From NCBI GenBank assembly GCA_047602305.1, contig JASGHO010000001.1, positions 2,108,001 to 2,172,000 of the forward strand: a DNA stretch of 64,000 nt, given 5' to 3'. Below, piece after piece: positions 54,072-62,102 of this stretch. Made by a program: the position numbers and the translations under genes. Each line of letters opens with the position of its first letter. Position 1 is the stretch's first letter. The notes under the pieces are model-generated. The model was not told the DNA's origin and searched no databases. It saw only the letters and a program-made list of their open reading frames with translations. This DNA comes from Ancrocorticia sp047602305 (GTDB taxonomy: Bacteria > Actinomycetota > Actinomycetes > Actinomycetales > Actinomycetaceae).

Positions 54072-55043
54072 TCACGCCGAAATGCGCACTCTTCTCTCAA
54101 TAATCTTGAAACCCACCGACAGGCACACCTCGATAATGTGCCGTTGGCTGGGCGCCATCTCGGCGCGGATGCGGCGCACACCCTCGTTGCGCAACCGCTC
54201 CGCGAGCACGATCAGCGCCTCACGCGAATAGTTGTTTCCGCGGTACGGGCCGTACACGTACAGGTAGCGCAGCGTGGCGCACTGGCCGTCCACCTCGGCC
54301 CAGACGCCGCCGACCGCTTCGGAGTCGGCGTGTATGGAAAGCAGTTCGTTGCCGGGGGTGGCGACGCCGTCGTGCAACACTGTCTCCACATGGGTCAGGC
54401 CCTCGCGGCGCCACTCCTCCACGTCCGTATCCGGGTACGCCGCGGCCTGATGGCGCGACCACGAATCCAAAATCGCCTCGACGTAGCCGCCCATCTCCGC
54501 GGCGCCCATACCGCGCAGCTGAATATTGCCCTTGCGGGGCCGCTTCATGATCTTGGGGTCTGGCTTGAGAGTTCCCGCGAGCGCCCGGTTGAGAGGCCGG
54601 TCAGCCTCTGGAAGTGCAGAAACGCGCGCCAAATCGGCGGCGATACGAATCTGGGTCTCCTGCTGGTCAAGCAGTTCGAAAAAACCTTCGCTGTCCCCGC
54701 GCGGGAAGACGCTACAAGAAATAGGTTGCCCGCCGGTCAGGTCCGCGAGGAGGTCGTGCCACGGCTGCGGGTCACCGACGACGCGCACCTCAACCAGCTC
54801 GCTCTCGCCGTCGTTTTGGCTTCCGGCGGTGTCGATCCACATCCACTCGCGCAGATCATCACTCACAAAAATTCGCGACCCGTGCGGAACGCCCACCCGA
54901 AAACGCTCCACCTGCTTGCGCTGAAACCGCATCACCTGCACATCTCGCAGAACGTAACTGGCCCTTCGCACGTCAATCATATGAGCGACCAGCTGAGGCA
55001 CCAACGCCGCCACCTCAATTGGTTCGATCTCCCGGATAGTCAT
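54072..55043 (-). CDS. GNAT-family N-acetyltransferase
   Basis: A 323-residue protein. The C-terminal third is a GNAT fold: LRYLYVYGPYRGNNYSREALIVLAERL holds the acetyl-CoA motif (R-G-x-x-Y-S), then EVCLSVGFKIIERR. The N-terminal 200 residues are not clearly assigned and may be a second, degenerate GNAT domain. Substrate unknown. It is a single gene between the convergent response regulator and the upstream thiamine operon. Confidence 0.75.
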   Translation of the reverse strand: MTIREIEPIEVAALVPQLVAHMIDVRRASYVLRDVQVMRFQRKQVERFRVGVPHGSRIFVSDDLREWMWIDTAGSQNDGESELVEVRVVGDPQPWHDLLADLTGGQPISCSVFPRGDSEGFFELLDQQETQIRIAADLARVSALPEADRPLNRALAGTLKPDPKIMKRPRKGNIQLRGMGAAEMGGYVEAILDSWSRHQAAAYPDTDVEEWRREGLTHVETVLHDGVATPGNELLSIHADSEAVGGVWAEVDGQCATLRYLYVYGPYRGNNYSREALIVLAERLRNEGVRRIRAEMAPSQRHIIEVCLSVGFKIIERRVRISA

Positions 55044-55113
55044 ACCCCCACACTACGGGACTAAGGTCCGTACTCGCCACCTGAGCGGACGAAGTCACAG
55101 AGGTTTTTTGGCG

Positions 55114-55896
55114 CTATTTCGCCAGTTTTTCCCTGATGGCTGGAACCGGTCCAATCGCCTTGATACGACCATCAGCGACGACGGCGATGCGGTCCGCCAC
55201 CGTGAACGCCTCGCCGTGGTCGTGGGTTACGTAGAGTCCGGCAGTGTTGGCCTGCGTCATGATGGCGCGCAGCTCCACGGCGAGCTCTTCGCGCAGGTCA
55301 CGGTCGAGGGCGGAGAGCGGTTCGTCCAGCAGTAGCAGGCCTGTGCCGCGAGCGAGGGAGCGAGCGAGCGCGACGCGCTGAGCCTGACCGCCCGAGAGAG
55401 TAGTGATTGCACGATCGCCGAAACCTTCGAGGCCGACGACGGCGAGCCAGCGGTTCACCTCCGCCGCGATTTGTTGTTTCGTGCGGCCGGTTCGCTCCAG
55501 ACCGTAGGCGATGTTTCCGGCGACCGAGCGGTGCGGGAAGAGCTGGCCGTCCTGGAACACCATGCCGCAACCGCGCTTGTGCACCGGAACCCCGGCCACA
55601 TTCCGCCCCCAGATGTGGACCTCGCCCCGCGTCACAGCCTCCAGACCTGCGACAGCGCGCAACAGCGAGGACTTGCCAGACCCCGACGGCCCAAGCAGCG
55701 CCACAATTTCACCCGCGGCAATGTCGAGATCCACACCATGGATCGCTTCGTACCCGTCCGGATATGTGACCGCGACGTCGCGCATCCACAGGGCTGTTGT
55801 GCCGTTGGCTTTCGTGTTGGTTGTGGTGGTTGTGCTGGTTGTGTTGTTCGTGCTGGTTGTGTTGGTTGTGTTGGTTGTGTTGGTTGTGTTGGTCAT
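55114..55896 (-). CDS. thiQ: Thiamine ABC transporter ATPase ThiQ
   Basis: A 260-residue ATPase with Walker A GPSGSGKSSLLRA, signature LSGGQAQRVALARSL and Walker B LLLLDEPLSALDRD. It energises the ThiP permease encoded upstream. The first 35 residues are an Asn/Thr repeat tract encoded by 9-bp repeats (related to TTGGTTGTG). ATG 55896 is chosen over a TTG at 55929. It is the last gene of thiBPQ. Confidence 0.88.
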   Translation of the reverse strand: MTNTTNTTNTTNTTSTNNTTSTTTTTNTKANGTTALWMRDVAVTYPDGYEAIHGVDLDIAAGEIVALLGPSGSGKSSLLRAVAGLEAVTRGEVHIWGRNVAGVPVHKRGCGMVFQDGQLFPHRSVAGNIAYGLERTGRTKQQIAAEVNRWLAVVGLEGFGDRAITTLSGGQAQRVALARSLARGTGLLLLDEPLSALDRDLREELAVELRAIMTQANTAGLYVTHDHGEAFTVADRIAVVADGRIKAIGPVPAIREKLAK

Positions 55897-55912
55897 CTTC
55901 CCACTCACTTTC

Positions 55913-57793
55913 TCATCCTGTACTGCCAAACAAGTGACGATTTTCTATACGAGTGGCAGTTTTTCCCACGGAAAATGCGTTACGTGTATCGGAAATCGTT
56001 ACTTCTTTGGGAAGGGTGGATGGCCCGCGCGCGGGGTGGGGGTTGGTGGTGTGAGGGCTGATGGTACGCGGGTTGGTGGTGTTCGGGTCCGTTGCGAGCG
56101 GGCGCACGCCACGCGGGCGGGCGGACTCGCACAGCGCCATGACGCCCGCAGTTCCTACCGCGAGGATCACCGCACCGGCCATGGCCATGCCATAGTTGTC
56201 CGCGCCCGGCCGCCCCAGCAGCCGGGCGATGAGCACCGGTAGAGTTTGCCGCTCCGGGGAAGCGAGGAAGCTCGTGGCACCGAACTCCCCGAGCGAGATG
56301 GCAAACGCGAATCCCGTGGCCAGCCCGATACCGCGCAGCATGAACGGCCCATCCACCGTGAACAGCACCCGCAGCGGTGAAGCCCCAAGGGTGGCGGCGG
56401 CTTCGCGCAGCCGCGGGTCGATGGCCCGCAGCACCGGCACCAACGAGCGAATGACCAGCGGCAACGCAATCACACCCTGCGCCAACGGCACCATCCACCC
56501 CGACGCCGCCAGATTCAGCGGCGGCCCCTGCAACGAAATGAAATAACCGAATCCCACCGTCACCGCCGAAATGCCAAGCGGCAACATGACAAAAGAATCC
56601 AACGCAGCCTGGCCGCGGGTGAGCAGCGGCCGACGGCGCGTCGGCCGCGACAACACCAATGCCAGCGGCACCCCAATAGCCAGCGCAATCACCGTGGCCT
56701 GCAAAGCAATAACCACCGAGTTCTCCAACGCCTGCACCACCGTGGTACCGCCCGTGAACCCCTGCCCGGAGGTGGTGAGCAGCCGGAAATTCTCCAGGCT
56801 CCACTGCCCATCCTTGCGCAGCGCCCGCACCAGCAGCGAAGCCATTGGCGCCACCAACAGGGCCACCACCAGCACAAACGTAAAAGCGATCGCCGCCCAG
56901 TCCGCCACACTGCGCCGCCGCAGCCACGTCTCATTCATGCGCAGCGGCACGTCGGCGCGCATCCGGTTGCTCACCACCAGCGCCGCGGCCACAATTACAA
57001 ACTGCAGACACGAGAGAACAGCTGCGGTCCGCAGATCCAAAAAGGTGGTGGTCTGCACCCAGATCTCAGACTCCAAGGTGCCGTAGCCCGGCCTCCCCAG
57101 AGTCTGCACAATGCCATACGCGGTGGAGCAAAAGAGGAAAACAAGGCTCGCCGCGGAGCCAATCGCCGGCCCCAAATTCGGCACCGTCACCGTGAAAAAC
57201 ACCCGCGGCCCCGAGGACCCCAACGTGCGAGCAGCCTCCTCCATACGCGGATCCAAGCCCACCCACATCGAGCCCACCGTACGCACCACGACCGAAAAGT
57301 TGAAAAAGATCATCGCGAGCACGACGGCCGTCGTCGTCCCATCCAAACCGAGAAATTCGTAGGCGCCGCCCTTACCCAACAGGGCTCGAAACGCCACGCC
57401 CACCACCACGCTCGGCAGCACAAACGGGACCGAGGCGATGCCACGCAAGACCCGCTGGCCCGGAAAGCGGCAGCGGTAGAGCGCGTAGGCGCCGGGGATG
57501 CCGAGCAGCACCGAGCCGATCGTGCCCGCGCCCGCCATCCACAACGTCTGCCAGACGATGCGCCACGTGCGCTTTTGCGCCAGCACCTCGCTGAAACCGG
57601 TGAGGTCGAGCGTGCCCGCATCCACAAAACCGCGCGCCAGCATCGCCCCCACCGGCCACACGAAAAACAGCCCGAGGAAAATGAGCGGAACCACGGTGGC
57701 CGTCCCCCACACGAGGACGGCCACCGGGTTCAGCGGCACGCGCGGTTTCTTCACGACGGCGTCGCGACTCCCGATACTCACCGGCGCACCCAC
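55913..57793 (-). CDS. thiP: Thiamine ABC transporter permease ThiP
   Basis: A 626-residue double permease with two BPD_transp_1 domains, about twelve helices. EAA-like loops read EEAARTLGSSGPRVFFTVTVPN and REAAATLGASPLRVLFTVDGP. This fused layout is typical of ThiP and ferric permeases; the TPP riboswitch and the ThiB-like gene upstream favour thiamine. A 60-residue Thr/Asn/Pro-rich C-terminal tail is unusual. PR3 fills the 217-base gap from thiB. Confidence 0.88.
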   Translation of the reverse strand: MGAPVSIGSRDAVVKKPRVPLNPVAVLVWGTATVVPLIFLGLFFVWPVGAMLARGFVDAGTLDLTGFSEVLAQKRTWRIVWQTLWMAGAGTIGSVLLGIPGAYALYRCRFPGQRVLRGIASVPFVLPSVVVGVAFRALLGKGGAYEFLGLDGTTTAVVLAMIFFNFSVVVRTVGSMWVGLDPRMEEAARTLGSSGPRVFFTVTVPNLGPAIGSAASLVFLFCSTAYGIVQTLGRPGYGTLESEIWVQTTTFLDLRTAAVLSCLQFVIVAAALVVSNRMRADVPLRMNETWLRRRSVADWAAIAFTFVLVVALLVAPMASLLVRALRKDGQWSLENFRLLTTSGQGFTGGTTVVQALENSVVIALQATVIALAIGVPLALVLSRPTRRRPLLTRGQAALDSFVMLPLGISAVTVGFGYFISLQGPPLNLAASGWMVPLAQGVIALPLVIRSLVPVLRAIDPRLREAAATLGASPLRVLFTVDGPFMLRGIGLATGFAFAISLGEFGATSFLASPERQTLPVLIARLLGRPGADNYGMAMAGAVILAVGTAGVMALCESARPRGVRPLATDPNTTNPRTISPHTTNPHPARGPSTLPKEVTISDTRNAFSVGKTATRIENRHLFGSTG

Positions 57794-57845
57794 AAACGCG
57801 AGCGGTCAGCAACGAAACCGGGCGTCGCCGTCGTGTACAGAGGTT

Positions 57846-57995
57846 CCGCGAATAGGTTCGGCCGTGGCGAGGATTGTGCGGGGCTTGACTGGCAAGGCGA
57901 ACGACGATCCTGCACCGAGAGTGCAGGTGAGGAGGACAACGCAGTCAGACAAGATTCCGTGACATCCGCAGCAGGCCATGACCTATTGGCGGGAC
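57846..57995 (+). repeat. PR3 repeat between thiB and thiP
   Basis: A 150-bp copy: AATAGGTTCGGCCGTGGCGA, GGGGCTTGACTGGCAAGGCG, a variable hairpin CTGCAC-CGAGA-GTGCAG, GGTGAGGAGGACAACGCAG, then ATTCCGTGACATCCGCAG. The same order occurs in the reverse copy at 60319-60470, where the hairpin is CGGCAC-TGGTG-GTGCCG. Confidence 0.9.
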
Positions 57996-58010
57996 CTCTT
58001 GAGCCTGGCA

Positions 58011-59177
58011 CTACTTGGCGGTCTCTTCGTACAGCGTGGTCCAGGACTTGATCCAGGCGTCACGGTTCTCAGACACCTTCGCCGCGTCGATGGCGATCGG
58101 CTTGTCCGTCAGCTTCGCGTACTTCTCCCACTCGGCGGGTAGCGCGATGTCCGTGTTGACCGGGTACATGTACATGTTGGAGGGGATGGCCTCCTGCACC
58201 GGGTCAGACAGCAGGAAGTCGATGAACGCCTGCGCGCCCTCGGCGTTCTTCGCGCCCTCGACCACGCCGGCGTACTCCACCTGGCGCGTACAGGTGGCGT
58301 CGAGCGAACCCGTGGCACCCTCCGTTTCCGCAGGTGAAGAGGCGTATGAGACCACCAATGGGTAGTCGCCCTTGCCGTCAGCGCCGGAGAAATCGGTGTA
58401 GTACGCGTCCGACCAACCAGACGCCACCTTCGCGCCGCCCTCAAACAACTGCTTCCAGTACGCCTGGTAGCCATCCTCGCCCTTCGCGCCGATCGTCCCC
58501 ACGAGGAACGCCAGACCCGGCGAGGAGGCCGCCGCGTCCTCCACCACCAGCAGCTTCGCGTACTCGGGCTTGGCGAGATCGTCGAGGGTCACGGGCTCCG
58601 CAAGATTGTTCTCCTTGAACCAGGCGTGATCCACGTTGACGCAGACGTCGCCCATGTCGATCGGGGTGAGCGCCTCATCGAGCACATACTGCTTGGCACT
58701 CTCCGGCAGATTCGGCGAGGTGTAGGTGGCGAAGACACCCTCATCTATGGCCTTGGCCGCCGAGAAATTCTCCACCCCGTACACCGCGTCCACCGTGGGA
58801 TTATCCTTGGCGAGAATGAGCTGGTTAACAACCACTCCGGCGTCTCCCGGCGAAGTAGTGACCACCTTGTAGCCAGAATCCTCCTCGAACTGGGCGATCA
58901 GTTCATCGGGGACGCTGAATGAATCATGCACCAGGACGTTGACGGCCGTTGCCTCACCGGACTTGCCGGAAGCGTCCGCGCTGGTGGCGGCGCCGTCGTT
59001 CGAACAGGCGGACAACACGAGCAGCAGCGCGGCCGAACCGGCGAGAGTGGCGCGGGCGTTGTGGCGCGGGTGGTGCGTGTGGTGCAAGTGGTTCGTGCGG
59101 CTCATGCGGCGCGAATCCGATGCGAAAGCCGCGGCGCGGGCGGCGGTCTCGCGTGAAAGCGGACGGTGTACAGTCAT
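58011..59177 (-). CDS. thiB: Thiamine-binding lipoprotein ThiB
   Basis: A 388-residue extracytoplasmic binding protein. A long basic N-region precedes the signal helix and lipobox LSAC. The mature protein shows ThiB/TbpA features such as NVLVHDSFSVPDELIAQFEED, VDAVYGVENF and GDVCVNVDHAWF. It delivers thiamine to ThiP. ATG 59177 has GGAGG four bases upstream; the frame opens at TTG 59192. It is directly downstream of a TPP riboswitch. Confidence 0.92.
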   Translation of the reverse strand: MTVHRPLSRETAARAAAFASDSRRMSRTNHLHHTHHPRHNARATLAGSAALLLVLSACSNDGAATSADASGKSGEATAVNVLVHDSFSVPDELIAQFEEDSGYKVVTTSPGDAGVVVNQLILAKDNPTVDAVYGVENFSAAKAIDEGVFATYTSPNLPESAKQYVLDEALTPIDMGDVCVNVDHAWFKENNLAEPVTLDDLAKPEYAKLLVVEDAAASSPGLAFLVGTIGAKGEDGYQAYWKQLFEGGAKVASGWSDAYYTDFSGADGKGDYPLVVSYASSPAETEGATGSLDATCTRQVEYAGVVEGAKNAEGAQAFIDFLLSDPVQEAIPSNMYMYPVNTDIALPAEWEKYAKLTDKPIAIDAAKVSENRDAWIKSWTTLYEETAK

Positions 59178-59226
59178 TTTTCCTCCAATCAAGGAGGGCC
59201 CACCTTGCGGCGGGGAGAGAACTCGA

Positions 59227-59316
59227 CTCCCTTGCGCCGGTACTAGCCGGATCAGGTTCGAGGGTCTGCGCTATGCACTCTCAGCGCCCCATTGGCGCTC
59301 CCCTGTCGTGTCTCCC
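59227..59316 (-). promoter_or_regulatory. TPP riboswitch (THI element)
   Basis: On the minus strand: GGGGCGCTGAGAGTGC, then ACCCTCGAACCTGATCCGGC, TAGTACCGGCG and AAGGGAG. These are the hallmark CUGAGA and GAACCUGAUC-x-GGUUAGUACCG-like blocks of the THI-box aptamer, with correct order and pairing (GCGC, CCGG). It lies 50 bases before the thiB start and should shut the operon off at high thiamine pyrophosphate. Confidence 0.95.
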
Positions 59317-59339
59317 AGAGTACCCGAATCCCCCGGAGG

Positions 59340-59986
59340 GAAAGCAACCGGCTTGCTTCATGGGCGCTGGGCGTCGCCTCAATTGGCAGCAAGCCGTGCC
59401 GCGCCGCTACCAGACCATTAACGCCTGCCACCCCATTAGCCGCCGCTATCGGCCCATCAACCCCGGCACCCCATTAGCCGCCGCTACCTACCCGCGAAAG
59501 AGGTCACGGCTAGAAACCGTGACCTCTCCACGCAAACGTCACCTCTTCACAAGGCGACAAGGAACTCCTCGGCGCACCAGGTAAGAGATCCCGCCAATAG
59601 GTCATGGCCTACTGGCGGGATCTCTAAGAACTCACATCATTGGAATCCGGCAGCAAGCCGTGCCGCCCAATCCACAAGTGGGCGCCACAGCGATCTGTGT
59701 GCCGTACCCGGCACGGATATCGCTGTGGCGCCCAGTTAGGAAATCAAATCCTCAGCCGCACCTACACGGCAACCAGTTTGCTTCATGGGCGCCGGGCGCC
59801 GCCTCAAGTCACAGCAAGCCGCGTCGCTATCGGCCCATCAACCCCGGCACCCCATTAGCCGCCGCTACCTACCCACGAAAGAGGTCACGGCAACGTGGAG
59901 AGGTCACGGCTAGAAACCGTGACCTCTCCACGCAAACGTCACCTCTTCACAAGGCGACAAGGAACTCCTCAGCCGCACCAACGGAA
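59340..59986. repeat. Gene-free, repeat- and hairpin-rich spacer
   Basis: Two imperfect direct copies (59352-59580 and 59778-59984) share GCTTCATGGGCGC, CCATTAGCCGCCGCTACC and the hairpin AGAGGTCACGG-CTAGAAA-CCGTGACCTCT (59499-59527, 59899-59927). Between them stand a perfect 13-bp hairpin (59584-59596 with 59613-59625) and a nested 15-bp palindrome (59680-59694 with 59719-59733). No gene is visible. Confidence 0.85.
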
Positions 59987-60286
59987 TTACGCGGCAACCG
60001 GCGTGGTCAGCCCGGCTTCCTTGAGGTCCTCGGCAAGATCCTTGCCAATCTTGTCCAATCCGTACCACTTGGCGGTGGGACGCATGAGCAGCTGGTTCAC
60101 CACCACGCCCACAACGGCCGAAACAATGGAGAACACCAGGACGTCGCGCAACGGCTCGGTGTAGTCGTCCTCGTGCGGGTGCTCACGCCCCACAACAGCT
60201 TTCCAGATGCCATCAGCGATCTTGTTCGCCAGGTATCCAGAGACGATTCCGACCCCCGCGCTCACCACTTTCCAGCCGATATTCAT
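59987..60286 (-). CDS. DUF4235 family membrane protein
   Basis: A 99-residue protein with two membrane helices (VVSAGVGIVSGYLANKIADGIW and VLVFSIVSAVVGVVVNQLL) matching the small actinobacterial DUF4235 family. Function unknown. It is monocistronic and surrounded by hairpin-rich repeats on both sides. Confidence 0.85.
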   Translation of the reverse strand: MNIGWKVVSAGVGIVSGYLANKIADGIWKAVVGREHPHEDDYTEPLRDVLVFSIVSAVVGVVVNQLLMRPTAKWYGLDKIGKDLAEDLKEAGLTTPVAA

Positions 60287-60318
60287 GCCTTTTCCCTTCG
60301 GTTGAACCGATATTCACA

Positions 60319-60707
60319 CTTAGAGATCCCGCGGATAGGTCTTGGCCTACTGCGGATGTCACGGAATCTTGCCCGGCTGCGTTGTCCTCCTCACCGGCAC
60401 CACCAGTGCCGATTCGTCGTCCGCCTTGCCAGTCAAGCCCCGCACCATCCTCGTGACGGCCGAACTTATCCACGCAATCTCTTTGACACCACGCCAACAG
60501 GCCCCGGCCCATCTACTGCCGAACCTATCGGCGCAATCCCTTGACCCAATGTTCTCATGGCATGCATCACACGCCACAACCGACACCGCGTCAGCGCTTC
60601 GCTTTCCTATTACCGACCTTATTACCGACCTTGTTACCGACCTCATTATCAACCTCAGAAATCCCGCCAACAGGTCAAGCCCCGCACCAGCCTCGTCACG
60701 GCCGAAC
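60319..60707 (-). repeat. Cluster of three PR3 copies
   Basis: One nearly full reverse copy (60319-60470) and two shorter copies (about 60490-60545 and 60657-60725) share GGATAGGTTCGGC-like and GGTGCGGGGCTTGAC blocks. The last copy overlaps the 3' end of mnhG. The region otherwise holds no gene. Confidence 0.8.
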
Positions 60708-61082
60708 CTATTGACGCAACCTCTCGTCATCAACCGCAACCGGGTGAACGTGCAGGTCTTCGCGCAATTCGTCCACCACGAGATTGTCGAGCCGCGCGGT
60801 GCCGGTGCGGTAGCCGGCACGTGCCAGCATGTGCGCGGAGATCGGCGACGTAACAAGTTGGAAGGCCACGACCAGCACCATCGTCCAGGTCATGGTCGGG
60901 TCACGGACCAGCAGCGCCGCCCCAATGAGGTTGAAGATCAGGGACAGGACCTGCGGTTTCGTAGCAATGTGCTGGCGATCCAGCAGGTTCCCCTTGCGGA
61001 AAATCCCTGCCGCGGCGATCAGGGTGAGCGAGCATCCGGCGAGCAGGAAGAGCGCGCCCAGAATCTCAAGAAGAATAATCAT
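60708..61082 (-). CDS. mnhG: Mrp antiporter subunit MnhG
   Basis: A 124-residue subunit with three membrane helices (LEILGALFLLAGCSLTLIAAAGIF and two more) and the family pattern RKGNLLDRQHIATKPQ. It completes the Mrp Na+/H+ antiporter. Start 61082 overlaps mnhF by 17 bases. Its last codons lie in a PR3 copy. Confidence 0.9.
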   Translation of the reverse strand: MIILLEILGALFLLAGCSLTLIAAAGIFRKGNLLDRQHIATKPQVLSLIFNLIGAALLVRDPTMTWTMVLVVAFQLVTSPISAHMLARAGYRTGTARLDNLVVDELREDLHVHPVAVDDERLRQ

Positions 61083-61464
61083 CGGAATCCTCCTCGGAAC
61101 CGTCGGGGTGAACGGGAGCGATGGAATCTTCGTCCTCGTCCTCCGCGGCCTCCTCGGCCGCTGCGATGGCGCGCTCCTCCTCGATGGTGAGGATGCGCCG
61201 CTTACCTGGGTCATCGGGGCGGGCCGCCCGCGCGACCGACACCGATCCGAGGAAGCCCACCACAGACACCACGACGAACACCGCCATCAGATCGGAGCGC
61301 CGCGTCGCCGCCACCAGCAGGGCGAGCCCGCCCAGCAGGATGGAGGTCATGACGTCCACGCCGACCATTCGATCTAGGGTGCTGGGGCCTTCATTGATGC
61401 GCCACAGAACGAGGATGGCGGAGACGAAAAGCATGGCCCCGCAGATACCAACGAGCCAGATCAT
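61066..61464 (-). CDS. mnhF: Mrp antiporter subunit MnhF
   Basis: A 132-residue subunit with three helices and the conserved RINEGPSTLDRMVGVDVMT motif of MnhF/MrpF. The C-terminal 45 residues are an acidic cytoplasmic tail (DEDEDS...EEDSDD) longer than usual. The start overlaps the mnhE stop by one base. Confidence 0.92.
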   Translation of the reverse strand: MIWLVGICGAMLFVSAILVLWRINEGPSTLDRMVGVDVMTSILLGGLALLVAATRRSDLMAVFVVVSVVGFLGSVSVARAARPDDPGKRRILTIEEERAIAAAEEAAEDEDEDSIAPVHPDGSEEDSDDYSS

Positions 61465-62102
61465 CAGTCCTCCTCATGGGGTTCGTAGGCCGGGGCGTAG
61501 GGCACCGGCAGCCGCCCCGACTTGTGGGACCAGCCGGGCACGAAGCCGGCGCGCATCAGTTCGTTGCTGGAGGCAAACGCGCGCAGGATGCGTTCCTCCA
61601 GGTCAAGGATGCTTTGGTGCGCGTTGGAGACGCCTCCGGCAAGTCCGATATCGAACACGTGGATGTAGAGTGTGCCGCTCGCCGCGTCCGCTTCAATCGG
61701 CACGGATCCGGGGACGACGGCGGACATTCCCGCGGTCATCGCCAGGTATGCGTCCGATTCGGCACGGAGTTTGACGCGGATGATGGCACCGCGTGGCTGC
61801 TTGCGGCGCAGGATGAAGAAGGCCTGCTGCCAAGCGGAAACAACCAGATCGTAGACGAACTTCACCGCCAGCCACGCCAGCGCTTTCGGGCGGAACCGCC
61901 CGTCAAAACGCATAAGCGGGAACGGCGCGATCGTGGTGACGAAGAGAGCCAACACAAACCCCGCGAGGATGTTGGCCTGCGAGATTTCGCCCCACAGCAA
62001 CACCCACACCAGGGTCAGCCAGATGAGCGTCCCCAACGAGGCATGGGGGAAACGAGCCGGGCGTTGCGTGGCAATGCGAATGGCTTCCGATGAGCGACTC
62101 AT
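61464..62102 (-). CDS. mnhE: Mrp antiporter subunit MnhE
   Basis: A 212-residue subunit with N-terminal helices (TLIWLTLVWVLLWGEIS...) and a soluble domain containing SDAYLAMTAGMSAVVPGSVPIEAD, typical of MnhE. It is the subunit needed for assembly of the Mrp complex. The start overlaps mnhD by 4 bases. Confidence 0.92.
   Translation of the reverse strand: MSRSSEAIRIATQRPARFPHASLGTLIWLTLVWVLLWGEISQANILAGFVLALFVTTIAPFPLMRFDGRFRPKALAWLAVKFVYDLVVSAWQQAFFILRRKQPRGAIIRVKLRAESDAYLAMTAGMSAVVPGSVPIEADAASGTLYIHVFDIGLAGGVSNAHQSILDLEERILRAFASSNELMRAGFVPGWSHKSGRLPVPYAPAYEPHEED

Noticed and set aside
59340..59986. Possible CRISPR or tRNA cluster
   Set aside because: Repeats are few and irregular, and none of the hairpins forms a cloverleaf; no tRNA or rRNA gene was recognised anywhere in the window.
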